A DNA stretch of 45,168 bases. Origin: Anaerotignum lactatifermentans DSM 14214. Its GTDB lineage: Bacteria; Bacillota; Clostridia; Lachnospirales; Anaerotignaceae. The notes under the pieces were generated by a model, which saw nothing but the letters and a program-made list of their open reading frames with translations, ran no database searches and was not told where the DNA came from. The position numbers and the translations under genes were made by a program. Below, in pieces: positions 8,802-16,002 of this stretch. Each line of letters starts with the position of its first letter. The stretch's first letter is position 1. The DNA is taken from the NCBI RefSeq assembly GCF_900142265.1, contig NZ_FRAH01000026.1, positions 1-45,168 on the forward strand, in the 5' to 3' direction.

Positions 8802-8981
8802 ATGGAATATATGTCATGCCCCGAAGCAGCCCGGAAATGGGGAATTTCAGAAAGACGGGTACAAAAGCTATGCGAAGAAAACCGCATATCCGGTGTTTCA
8901 AAAATTGGCTATATGTGGCTGATACCAAAGGAAGCCGAAAAGCCCGCTGACGCAAGGAGAAAGGAGTTTAAGCATGAATAA
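8802..8981 (+). CDS. Small helix-turn-helix protein (excisionase/MerR-like fold, 59 aa)
   Basis: ATG 8802 with GAAAGGA about 11 nt upstream begins a 59-residue protein, MEYMSCPEAARKWGISERRV and onward. The SCPEAARKWGISERRVQKLCEENRISG segment is a winged-helix DNA-binding motif of the excisionase/MerR type, and GYMWLIPKEAEKP follows, as in small HTH_17-like proteins. It ends at TAA 8979-8981, overlapping the start of the response regulator by 8 bases, so the two are co-translated. Proteins of this type often precede two-component genes in clostridial mobile elements. It may be a co-regulator; a true excisionase role is less likely because it is far from the recombinase. Confidence 0.75.
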   Translation: MEYMSCPEAARKWGISERRVQKLCEENRISGVSKIGYMWLIPKEAEKPADARRKEFKHE

Positions 8982-9672
8982 TCTATTACTACTGGAAGAT
9001 GATATTAGCTTAATCGACGGTTTACAATACTCTTTAAATAAAAACGGATTTCATGTTGATATTGCCCGTACTGTTGAAGAAGCAAAAAATTCTTTAACGG
9101 ATATAAATAAGTACGATTTACTCATTCTTGACGTGACGCTTCCAGACGGAACGGGATTTGATGTCTGCGAAAAGGTTAGAAAGCAAAATACACAAATCCC
9201 GATTATCTTCCTCACCGCGTCCGATGAAGAAGTCAATGTAATCCGGGGCTTGGATTGTGGCGGGGACGATTATGTTACGAAACCTTTTAAATTAGGAGAA
9301 CTATGCTCCCGTATTCGTGCTTTGCTGCGTCGTGCAGGAGTATCTTCACAAGATAAAACAAACATTCTGAAATGTGGCGATATATCTATTGACCTACTGG
9401 CAAGCCGTGTATTATTGAATGGCAGAATATTAGAATTAACAAATGCGGAATACCGCCTGCTCTGTCTGTTAGTACGCAATGCAAACCGTGTTGTTTCAAG
9501 AGATATTATTCTAAATGATTTGTGGGACGGGACAGGAAATTTTGTTGACGATAATACTTTGTCCGTTTATATCCGTCGGCTCCGTGAAAAAGTCGAAATC
9601 GACGCTTCACACCCGCAGCATTTAATCACTGTTCGCGGATTTGGCTATCAATGGAAAGAGGTGGAAGCATGA
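8974..9672 (+). CDS. OmpR-family response regulator
   Basis: The protein has 232 residues. The receiver domain has acidic residues D9-D10, the phosphoacceptor D53 in LLILDVTLPDG, T81 and K103 in VTKPF. The C-terminal winged helix (about residues 130-228) has the usual EYRLLCLLVRNANRVVSRDIIL and DDNTLSVYIRRLREK segments. AAGGAG lies 7 nt before the ATG. It is coupled to the sensor kinase by ATGA overlap. It presumably activates the ABC transporter genes downstream, where two matching GTAAG direct-repeat boxes are found at 10,884-10,937 and 14,054-14,107. AT-rich codon use sets it apart from the conjugation genes. Confidence 0.93.
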   Translation: MNNLLLLEDDISLIDGLQYSLNKNGFHVDIARTVEEAKNSLTDINKYDLLILDVTLPDGTGFDVCEKVRKQNTQIPIIFLTASDEEVNVIRGLDCGGDDYVTKPFKLGELCSRIRALLRRAGVSSQDKTNILKCGDISIDLLASRVLLNGRILELTNAEYRLLCLLVRNANRVVSRDIILNDLWDGTGNFVDDNTLSVYIRRLREKVEIDASHPQHLITVRGFGYQWKEVEA

Positions 9673-10898
9673 GTATATTCCGTGACAGGCAAGTTAAATT
9701 TTTTTCAATTTTTATCGTGCTATATATTGCTCTGATTTTTTGCGTGGGCGCGTGGTTTTGTCAAGCTCAAATAACTGCTTCAAAATCTATGTATCTGGAA
9801 CACAATAGGGCTATTATATCTGCTTTATTGGAACAAGGAATATCAAAAGAAATAATTGCTAATGCGATTTTTTCCACAGATACAAGTGTGGCCGGAATAG
9901 AATTATCAAATTATTTGGGAATTACCTCATATACAATAGGAAGTACGCTTCCTCATTTTTCTCAATTTCAAAATCAGTTTTGGCTTATGTTTTTTGGAAG
10001 CTGCACTTGCATGATAATAGTTTTGTTAATTGGAATTATTTCTTTCCTGCGGATTAGGAATAAGTTATATCAGCGGGCAGAAAAAATCATAGACAACTAC
10101 ATTAACAATGACTATTCTTGCCATTTGCCACAAGACAGCGAAGGGGAAATTTTTCATTTATTTGCTTCTGTTGAGCAGCTTGCTACTATGCTTCAAGCCA
10201 AAAACGAAACCGAACATAAGACAAAGGAATTTCTGAAAAGCACAATTTCAGATATTTCACATCAGTTAAAAACGCCGTTGGCAGCTTTGATGATGTATCA
10301 GGAAATCATAGAATCCGAGCCGGATAATACTAATACAGTAAAAGAGTTTTCACAAAAAATCGGAATTGCTTTAAAACGAATGGAACAGCTCATTTTATCT
10401 ATGCTTAAAATTACACGTTTAGACACGGGGAATATTCTTTTTGATAAACGTGCCTGTTCCGTACAAGAACTGATTAAAAATGCTATTAGTGAACTTACTA
10501 CAAGGGCTACACAGGAGAAAAAGCAACTTATTGTACAAGGCACCCCTAATCAAACTGTAATTTGCGATATGGATTGGACAAGCGAAGCGATTGGAAATCT
10601 TGTAAAAAATGCGTTAGACCACACAGAAGCAGGAGGAGTAATAGAGATTACTTGGGAAAGTACGCCAACTATGTTAAGGATTTTAGTTTACGATAATGGA
10701 AGCGGTATCGCACCGGAAGATATACACCATATTTTCAAACGCTTTTACCGCAGCAAATATTCTCTTAATACTCCAGGAATTGGATTAGGATTACCTCTTG
10801 CAAAATCTATTATAGAAGGACAAGGTGGGCTTATTTCTGTTCAAAGTGTTTTACATGAGGGAACCACCTTTTCCGTTTCTTTCCTTACGAAATCGTAA
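9669..10898 (+). CDS. Membrane sensor histidine kinase
   Basis: The start is ATG 9669, overlapping the regulator stop, with GAGGTGG just upstream; 409 residues. The first transmembrane helix is at about 11-31 and the second near 107-129, enclosing an external loop of about 75 residues. The dimerisation domain has the phosphorylated histidine in SDISHQLKTPLAALM. The ATPase domain has the N box (NLVKNALDHT), G1 (DNGSGIA), F box (FKRFYRS) and G2 (GIGLGLPLAKSI). The external loop is longer than in intramembrane-sensing BceS-type kinases, so it may bind a ligand itself. With the adjacent ABC exporter it resembles antimicrobial-peptide or lantibiotic response systems; the true signal is unknown. 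Confidence 0.92.
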   Translation: MSIFRDRQVKFFSIFIVLYIALIFCVGAWFCQAQITASKSMYLEHNRAIISALLEQGISKEIIANAIFSTDTSVAGIELSNYLGITSYTIGSTLPHFSQFQNQFWLMFFGSCTCMIIVLLIGIISFLRIRNKLYQRAEKIIDNYINNDYSCHLPQDSEGEIFHLFASVEQLATMLQAKNETEHKTKEFLKSTISDISHQLKTPLAALMMYQEIIESEPDNTNTVKEFSQKIGIALKRMEQLILSMLKITRLDTGNILFDKRACSVQELIKNAISELTTRATQEKKQLIVQGTPNQTVICDMDWTSEAIGNLVKNALDHTEAGGVIEITWESTPTMLRILVYDNGSGIAPEDIHHIFKRFYRSKYSLNTPGIGLGLPLAKSIIEGQGGLISVQSVLHEGTTFSVSFLTKS

Positions 10899-10937
10899 GG
10901 TTAAATTCACCGGGTTGTAAGCTGCCTCTGCTATCCT
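10884..10937 (+). promoter_or_regulatory. Candidate response-regulator-dependent promoter of the ABC transporter
   Basis: CTTAC at 10,884, GTAAG at 10,895 and GTAAG at 10,917 are followed by a -10-like TATCCT at 10,932-10,937. The two GTAAG copies are 22 bases apart, close to two helical turns, and there is no good -35, as expected for an activated promoter. The same arrangement with the same distances recurs at 14,054-14,107. The first GTAAG overlaps the stop codon of the sensor kinase. Confidence 0.65.
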
Positions 10938-10962
10938 TTGAGAAAAGGAGGTTATCAATATT

Positions 10963-11658
10963 ATGGAGATTTTAAGAGTTGAAAATTTGTGTAAAACTTA
11001 TGGAAAAGGCGAAGCAGAAGTTCAAGCCTTGAAGAATGTGTCCTTTTCCCTTGAAAAAGGGGAATTTGCTGCTGTTATAGGCGAATCTGGTTCTGGAAAA
11101 AGTACCTTGCTTAACTGTATCGGTGCCTTAGATACACCGACTTCTGGTTCCATTTTTATCGACGGACAAAACCTGTTTTCCATGAAAGAAGAAAAACGAA
11201 CAATTTACAGACGACGAAATATCGGTTTTATCTTCCAGTCTTTTCAGCTTGTATCTGAGTTGAATGTAGAGCAGAATATTGTGTTCCCGCTGTTGCTGGA
11301 CTACCGAGAGCCAGACCAGAAAAGGGTAAATGAAATTCTTGATTTGCTTGGACTGACCGAACGCCGCAAGCATTTACCGAGCCAGTTATCCGGAGGACAG
11401 CAGCAACGAGTAGCTATTGGAAGGGCATTGATAACACAGCCAAAACTAATTTTAGCAGATGAACCGACAGGAAACCTAGACAGCAAAAATAGCCAGGACG
11501 TTATGGATATGCTGACAACGGCTTCTCGGCATTATCAGCAGACGATTTTAATTATTACACATAATAAGAATTTAACAGCTTCCGTAGATAGAGTATTTCA
11601 AGTAAGTGACGGTGTTCTTACAGATTTAGGAGGGATTGCAAATGAAACATTATCTTGA
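10963..11658 (+). CDS. ABC transporter ATP-binding protein (MacB/LolD type)
   Basis: The protein has 231 residues and starts at ATG 10,963 behind AAAAGGAGG. Walker A is GESGSGKST, the signature is LSGGQQQR and Walker B is [12 protein letters not shown], followed by the switch histidine in ILIITHN. The sequence belongs to the MacB/LolD/BceA ATPase group that pairs with FtsX-fold permeases. The next gene, overlapping by 17 bases, is such a permease. The pair probably exports or strips a membrane-active compound, using ATP in the cytoplasm. It follows the two-component genes and has its own candidate regulated promoter. Confidence 0.93.
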   Translation: MEILRVENLCKTYGKGEAEVQALKNVSFSLEKGEFAAVIGESGSGKSTLLNCIGALDTPTSGSIFIDGQNLFSMKEEKRTIYRRRNIGFIFQSFQLVSELNVEQNIVFPLLLDYREPDQKRVNEILDLLGLTERRKHLPSQLSGGQQQRVAIGRALITQPKLILADEPTGNLDSKNSQDVMDMLTTASRHYQQTILIITHNKNLTASVDRVFQVSDGVLTDLGGIANETLS

Positions 11659-13999
11659 ACTTGTCCCTATCTCTGCGAGAGTACATCGGAAACAGAATAG
11701 AATGTCTATTTTTTGCATTATTTTAGCTGTATTTTTGGTAACAACAATTTTTGGAATGGCTGATATGTTTATTCGTAGCCAAATATTGCAGGCTCAAATA
11801 GACGGAGGTAATTTTCATATTGGCATTAAAGATATTACTGACGAGGAAGCAACACTAATTTCAAGGCGTCCAGATATACAAGCTGCTGCCCGCTATGGTG
11901 TTTTGAATTTCAGAGGTGATGAAGGTTATACTTTTGAAGGAAAGAATGCTGTAATCGTTGGTTGTGATGAAGAATACATGACAAAACTAATGGTAGATAT
12001 TATTGAGGAAGGCAATTTTCCCCAGAATAATCAACAGGTTATGATTACACTTAACGCAAAAGAATATTTAGGGTTGCAAATTGGAGATACGGTGGCAATA
12101 AATACACCAGACGGTACCGAACTTCACTATGAAATTTCCGGTTTTTGTAATGACGCTTCAAAAACAATGAGTGAAGATTCGTATGGTTTTTTTATGACAA
12201 CTTCTGCTTTTCGAGAAATTTATCCTACTGAAATGAGTGATGAATTAGCAGACTATAACAGTATATTATGTGTTCAATTTTCAGACTTAAAGAATATACA
12301 AAATACAATCAATAATTTAAAAGAGAAATGTCATCTTTCTGATGAACAAGTTTCTGAAAATACAAAATTACTTGGTTTATTGGGACAAAGTTCTAATTCT
12401 TTTATGGTTCAGATTTATATGTCGGCGATTATCTTATTTTTATTAGTTATGTTCGCAGGTATAATTATGATAGCAAGCAGCCTAAATAGTAATGTAATGC
12501 AACGAACTGAATTTTTTGGACTAATACGCTGTATTGGTGCAACACCAAAGCAGGTAATGAAATTGGTAAACAAAGAAGCTCTTAGTTGGTGTCGTTTTGC
12601 TATCCCAGTTGGTGTCGCAATGGGTATTGTTGTCGTATGGGTTTTATGTGCTGTTTTGCGTGTGCTTAGTCCAGAATATTTTGGAGCTATTCCTACTTTT
12701 AGTTTTAGTCTACCCAGTATTGTGGCCGGAATTGTAATAGGTTTATTGACAGTTTTGCTTGCAGCTCATTCTCCTGCCAAAAAAGCTGCAAAAGTTTCAC
12801 CGCTGATGGCTGTTTCCGGAAACGCCTTTAATCTGCGTCCAGTCCGAAAAGCTGTAAATACAAAAATATTTAAAGTGGAAACGTCACTTGGCATTTATCA
12901 TGCAATATCAAGCAAGAAAAACTTTATTTTAATGGTACTTTCTTTTTCTATAAGTATCGTTCTTTTTTTGTCGTTCGTGGTTGCAATAGCTTTTACAAAT
13001 CATACTTTAACACCATTACGCCCTTGGACTGCCGACATATCAATTATAAGTCCTCAAAATACTTGTTCTATTGATAATTCAATACTTGAAAAATTAGAAA
13101 AAAATCCGATAGTCAACGCTGCTTATGGTCGAATGTTTTCTTATGATGTACCGACAACAGTAAATGATGATAGCGTTACATTAGATATAATCTCATACGA
13201 ACAAAAACAATTTGATTGGGCGAAAGATTACTTGTTGCAAGGTTCTATCAAAGTTGTGCAAAATGAAGTCAATACCGGGCTAATTGTATATAGTCCAGAG
13301 AATAATATTGAGGTAGGAGATACAGTAAATTGCAGGATTGGGGAAAAATCTACAGAAATCCAAATTGTCGGAATATTATCTGATTGTCCATTTAATACAA
13401 CGAGTAATGGTATTCTGATTTGTTCTGAAAATACATTTCAAAAAATAACAGGGCAAAATGAGTACACAGTAATTGATATACAGCTAGATAAAAATGCAAC
13501 TGATACAGATGTTAATGCCCTTCATCAAATGATAGGAAATGATTTCACATTTTCCGATGAACGTATGGGAAATGAAAGCACAAGGGGAATTTATTATTGT
13601 ATGTGCTTATTCCTTTATGGATTTTTAGTGGTAGTTGTTTTGATTACTATATTTAACATTATAAATAGCATTGCATTGAGTGTTGCAGCAAGAACAAAGC
13701 AATATGGAGCATTTCGGGCTATTGGGGTAAGCACAAAACAACTTGCCAAAATGGTAATAGCAGAAGCAGCGACTTATACGGTTATGGGAACCGTAGTAGG
13801 AAGCATTTTCGGGCTGGCTTTTCATAAGCTCTTATTTGGAATGATGATAACCTATAATTGGGGTGATACATGGAATATTCCCTGGAATGAACTGGGAATT
13901 ATTGCTGCGATTATGTTTTTTTCAATTATAGTTGCAGTATATAGACCAGTTAAAAGACTTCGTAAAATGTCTATTGTAGAAAATATTAGCGCACAATAA
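11642..13999 (+). CDS. ABC transporter permease with two FtsX domains
   Basis: The start is ATG 11,642 with AGGAGGG at 11,629-11,635; 785 residues. An N-terminal helix (ISIFCIILAVFLVTTIFGM region, about 25-45) is followed by an external MacB-like domain, then an FtsX domain with three helices at about 255-385. A further helix near 425-450 precedes a second external domain, and a C-terminal FtsX domain of three helices lies near 650-780. This eight-helix plan with two external domains fits type VII (mechanotransmission) ABC systems. With the ATPase and two-component genes it forms a four-gene sensing and response cassette. The substrate is not known; a role in resistance to peptide antibiotics is inferred from family and context. 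Confidence 0.9.
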   Translation: MKHYLELVPISARVHRKQNRMSIFCIILAVFLVTTIFGMADMFIRSQILQAQIDGGNFHIGIKDITDEEATLISRRPDIQAAARYGVLNFRGDEGYTFEGKNAVIVGCDEEYMTKLMVDIIEEGNFPQNNQQVMITLNAKEYLGLQIGDTVAINTPDGTELHYEISGFCNDASKTMSEDSYGFFMTTSAFREIYPTEMSDELADYNSILCVQFSDLKNIQNTINNLKEKCHLSDEQVSENTKLLGLLGQSSNSFMVQIYMSAIILFLLVMFAGIIMIASSLNSNVMQRTEFFGLIRCIGATPKQVMKLVNKEALSWCRFAIPVGVAMGIVVVWVLCAVLRVLSPEYFGAIPTFSFSLPSIVAGIVIGLLTVLLAAHSPAKKAAKVSPLMAVSGNAFNLRPVRKAVNTKIFKVETSLGIYHAISSKKNFILMVLSFSISIVLFLSFVVAIAFTNHTLTPLRPWTADISIISPQNTCSIDNSILEKLEKNPIVNAAYGRMFSYDVPTTVNDDSVTLDIISYEQKQFDWAKDYLLQGSIKVVQNEVNTGLIVYSPENNIEVGDTVNCRIGEKSTEIQIVGILSDCPFNTTSNGILICSENTFQKITGQNEYTVIDIQLDKNATDTDVNALHQMIGNDFTFSDERMGNESTRGIYYCMCLFLYGFLVVVVLITIFNIINSIALSVAARTKQYGAFRAIGVSTKQLAKMVIAEAATYTVMGTVVGSIFGLAFHKLLFGMMITYNWGDTWNIPWNELGIIAAIMFFSIIVAVYRPVKRLRKMSIVENISAQ

Positions 14000-14015
14000 T
14001 CTTTCATAATCTCTT

Positions 14016-14050
14016 GAGAGGGCAGCTTCAAAAACTGTCCTCTCTTTTTC
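14016..14050 (+). terminator. Intrinsic terminator of the ABC transporter operon
   Basis: GAGAGGGCAG (14,016-14,025) pairs with CTGTCCTCTC (14,035-14,044) with one G-U pair, followed by TTTTT. It lies 17 bases after the permease stop. Confidence 0.85.
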
Positions 14051-14053
14051 TAC

Positions 14054-14107
14054 CTTACAAATCCGTAAGCTAAAATTCATCTTAAAGTAAGCTGACATTG
14101 ATAGAAT
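14054..14107 (+). promoter_or_regulatory. Second candidate response-regulator-dependent promoter
   Basis: CTTAC at 14,054, GTAAG at 14,065, GTAAG at 14,087 and TAGAAT at 14,102-14,107 have the same spacings as the box before the ABC genes (11, 22 and 15 bases between element starts). The sequence around the boxes is also similar (AAATTCA after the first GTAAG, CTG after the second). It starts right after the ABC operon terminator and points away from it. Confidence 0.6.
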
Positions 14108-14113
14108 AAAGCA

Positions 14114-14240
14114 AAACAAAATATTTGTTCATTATCTGCCGGACGACGGCAAAAGAAAAAAGCCGTCGCACAGCAGACATATTTTCGCGTGCATTTCTAA
14201 ATCCGGCGGCTTTGATTTTCAGAGCCGCCGTTTCTTTTTG
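14114..14240 (+). ncRNA. Possible short regulated transcript without an ATG-started ORF
   Basis: Transcription from the 14,054-14,107 promoter would begin near 14,114 and meet an intrinsic terminator at 14,204-14,239, giving about 125 nt. It contains a hairpin CGACGGC (14,144) / GCCGTCG (14,162). There is no ATG in the stretch; one frame opening with TTG stays open past the terminator but has no ribosome site. I therefore list it as a candidate non-coding RNA or attenuated leader. Confidence 0.35.
14204..14239 (+). terminator. Terminator-like hairpin
   Basis: CGGCGGCT (14,204-14,211) pairs perfectly with AGCCGCCG (14,223-14,230), followed by TTTCTTTTT. It could act as an attenuator for the sequence beyond it. 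Confidence 0.7.
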
Positions 14241-14303
14241 TCTATCATAAACCTACGACGACCCTTAGCCATGTAGAAATGGCGGCTTTAGGAGGTAGCC
14301 GCC

Positions 14304-14414
14304 ATGTTGCATAGAGCGTATCGACAAAATTCCACAAACTTCTACACATCAAAAAAAGCCCGGTCACCGCCGGGGAATATTCCACCCTTAAATATGAACT
14401 TTCAAATCATCTAA
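14304..14414 (+). CDS. Possible 36-aa leader peptide
   Basis: AGGAGG (14,290-14,295) lies 8 nt before ATG 14,304, which opens a 36-codon frame ending in TAA at 14,412-14,414. The product is basic in its first half (MLHRAYRQNS) with a Ser-Lys-Lys-Ala-Arg-Ser-Pro-Pro stretch in the middle. The ribosome site sits in the 9-nt loop of a hairpin ATGGCGGCT/AGCCGCCAT (14,279-14,305) whose right arm contains the start codon. A terminator follows at 14,436. This layout resembles a translated leader in an attenuation system. I do not recognise the peptide and it could be spurious. Confidence 0.4.
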   Translation: MLHRAYRQNSTNFYTSKKARSPPGNIPPLNMNFQII

Positions 14415-14435
14415 ATACTTTTAATATTTCCTTTG

Positions 14436-14469
14436 CGCCTGTCTGCGCCTTGCAGACAGGCGTATTTTG
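14436..14469 (+). terminator. Intrinsic terminator
   Basis: An 11-bp perfect stem CGCCTGTCTGC (14,436-14,446) / GCAGACAGGCG (14,452-14,462) with a 5-nt loop is followed by TATTTTG. The IS200-like end repeat begins at the very next base. Confidence 0.8.
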
Positions 14470-14533
14470 TTGGGTGCTTTAGCTTAACAAAACCCCTAGT
14501 TCTACTAGGGGTAAATAAAATACTTTAGTATAT
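14470..14533 (+). repeat. 64-bp IS200/IS605-type left-end repeat, copy 1
   Basis: These 64 bases are identical to 44,814-44,877, where the repeat precedes an IS200 transposase gene. It contains the subterminal hairpin ACCCCTAGT-TCT-ACTAGGGGT (14,492-14,512), the type of structure recognised by Y1 transposases. No transposase gene follows this copy. Confidence 0.9.
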
Positions 14534-14749
14534 TTTTTTTGAATGATAATTACTATGGATTTACTAATTATCAAATGAAGGATAGATATGCAATATTAAA
14601 TTAACATACTGTATTCTCAATTATAGTACCTGTTTACAGGTTGCAGTGCAAATAAATGCGATGATATTTTTCGATGCCCCTTTTAGGGGTTGGCACGTAA
14701 TACCCCTTCTAGGGGTTGATCAAACCACTAGTTTACTAGTGGTTTTGAT
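14470..14749 (+). mobile_element. Possible transposase-less IS200-derived element (palindrome-associated MITE)
   Basis: Copy 1 of the IS200 left end is followed by about 140 bases of AT-rich sequence without a gene and then by a hairpin AAACCACTAGT-TT-ACTAGTGGTTT (14,722-14,745), which resembles the left-end hairpin and could be the right end. The boundary on the right is a guess because the right end of the full IS is outside the window. Confidence 0.4.
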
Positions 14750-14807
14750 TTGCTCAAAAATTTTTACAAAAAATTTTTGAAAACGTTCGGCGTTTTTCAA
14801 AAACGCC
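14677..14807. repeat. Cluster of four hairpins upstream of the sigma-like gene
   Basis: In order these are CCCCT-TTT-AGGGG (14,677-14,689), ACCCCT-TCT-AGGGGT (14,702-14,716), AAACCACTAGT-TT-ACTAGTGGTTT (14,722-14,745) and GGCGTTTTT-C-AAAAACGCC (14,789-14,807). The second has the same loop and stem start as the IS200 left-end hairpin. Together with the preceding hairpins they fill the gene-poor region 14,415-14,868. Confidence 0.7.
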
Positions 14808-14868
14808 AGTATTACCCCGCGAAAAGGGGGACACCACCAACCTTTCATTCGAGAAAGGAGGTGAGAAT

Positions 14869-15309
14869 GTGGAACCTAATCGCAGGGAATTTCAGAAACA
14901 ATGTGCTTTTCAAAGATACTGTAACACGGTATTGCACAATGAAGCGTGTGACGCTCATAAGGAGCTTCATAAGCACAAGGAAAAGGAAGTAACCTTTTCC
15001 GACATGACCTTAGAAGAAGCGCGGCAGCTTCATTCCTTTGACGAGTATTTCAAAAAGGAAGATAGCGAACCGAGCTACGAAAGGGGCGGGAAGAAAATCA
15101 CACCAAAACTGCTTCTTGAAGCAATCCGTACTTTGCCGGAAGAAAAGCGCAAGGCTGTACTGCTGTACTACTTTGAGGGAATGAACGATACCGAGATTGC
15201 AAAGTTGTTCAATACGTCAAGAAGCACAATACAGTATCGCCGGACAAGCTCTTTTGAGCTGTTAAGAAAATATCTGGAGGAAAATGCTGATGAATGGGAC
15301 GAATGGTAA
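14869..15309 (+). CDS. Sigma-70-like regulatory protein (Tn916 ORF7-like)
   Basis: Start GTG 14,869, behind a very strong GGAGGTG (14,857-14,863). The 146-residue product has a region-4-type helix-turn-helix: LPEEKRKAVLLYYFEGMNDTEIAKLFNTSRSTIQYRRTSSFELL at about residues 85-130. The N-terminal part is charged and has no region-2 core, so it is a short sigma-like factor as in Tn916-family elements rather than a full sigma. An ATG at 14,867 in another frame opens only a 41-codon frame with basic residues and is not preferred. It overlaps the next gene by 26 bases. It probably controls ICE excision or transfer genes. Confidence 0.85.
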   Translation: MEPNRREFQKQCAFQRYCNTVLHNEACDAHKELHKHKEKEVTFSDMTLEEARQLHSFDEYFKKEDSEPSYERGGKKITPKLLLEAIRTLPEEKRKAVLLYYFEGMNDTEIAKLFNTSRSTIQYRRTSSFELLRKYLEENADEWDEW

Positions 15310-15547
15310 TCAGTCCGGTTTTACGGATAAAGCCCTTGTACCCTATCCTGTCATTCTGGCAGCGACGAAGGGCGACCCGGACGCTATGAAAATGGTCTTG
15401 CAGCATTTCAGCGGCTACATAGCCCGCCTTTCCATGCGGAAGCTGTACGACGAGCGCGGAAACGTCTATTTTGGCGTGGACGAGGATATTCGCGAACGGC
15501 TGCAAGCAAAACTGATGTTGGCTGTTCTGGCTTTTAAAGCCGAATAA
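15284..15547 (+). CDS. Helix-turn-helix domain protein (Tn916 ORF8-like)
   Basis: The 87-residue protein can start at ATG 15,284 (GGAGG 4 nt upstream) or ATG 15,290 (GGAGG 10 nt upstream). Its core, PYPVILAATKGDPDAMKMVLQHFSGYIARLSMRKL, then DEDIRERLQAKLMLAVLAFK, matches the small HTH/sigma-region-2-like proteins that always follow the ORF7-type sigma factor in Tn916-like and Tn1549-like elements. The two may act as a split sigma factor, this gene giving a region-2-like part and the previous one the region-4-like part. That is an inference from their sequences and constant pairing. Confidence 0.8.
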   Translation: MLMNGTNGNQSGFTDKALVPYPVILAATKGDPDAMKMVLQHFSGYIARLSMRKLYDERGNVYFGVDEDIRERLQAKLMLAVLAFKAE

Positions 15548-16002
15548 CTGCAAATCAGCAGCGGAACGCTTTACTCCCCCTTTTCCGTTCCATAGCTGAC
15601 GCAGCATAGCCACTTCCGGCACCTTGACAAAGAAAGCGGCGCAAGATAACGGCGGCGCAGCATAGGGCAAATCGGATACATTCGATATATGGGGAGCCGT
15701 TGGGCTGATACGCGACGACGAAAGGAGGGACAAACCGAGCGGGAAATATCAGCGTTCCAAAGCAGACGTAGCAACTCTGCCGCCATAATCCATATATCGG
15801 TACAATGATACTCCTTTACCGCCGTAGTCCGAGCGTTCAAAGCGTCGCAGGCAACGGGTAGAGCTTCGGCAGACCGCCGGAGGGGTGAAAGTCCCGTGGA
15901 GCTATGCTAACAGCCGTCCGGTAAGCCCCCTTTGTATGTTGTAATAGTGGACTTGCCACTATTCATATAGTGTATTAGCCAGTCTTGGAAAGGGGGCTAA
16001 TC
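15548..16002 (+). other. Gene-free region with predicted RNA structure
   Basis: No coding region is supported in these 455 bases. A nested structure can be drawn: ACGGG (15,854) / CCCGT (15,893) enclosing CTTCGGC (15,864) / GCCGGAG (15,876). Then a long-range stem AGCCCCCTTT (15,924-15,933) / AAAGGGGGCT (15,989-15,998) encloses AATAGTGG (15,943) / CCACTATT (15,956). The second arm of the long stem is the ribosome site of the next small gene, so the structure may control its translation. Confidence 0.5.

Noticed and set aside
9669-13999. Assignment of the cargo as vancomycin (VanRS) or BceRS-AB genes
   Set aside because: No van ligase genes are present, and the kinase loop and the two-domain permease differ from BceS and BceB, so only a general peptide-response call is made.
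14750-14992. Frame with ATG 14,867 that shares the strong ribosome site of the sigma-like gene
   Set aside because: From the ATG it is only 41 codons, basic and without similarity, while the GTG at 14,869 gives a recognised sigma-like protein.
15209-15733. Minus-strand frame of 174 codons in the region after the ORF8-like gene
   Set aside because: No domain, no ribosome site, and it overlaps two real plus-strand genes; the remainder is structured non-coding sequence.
15850-15900. Possible group II intron fragment, because of a GTGAAAGTCCC stretch
   Set aside because: No GTGCG start, no domain V hairpin and no reverse transcriptase are visible nearby; the bases are explained by local hairpins.
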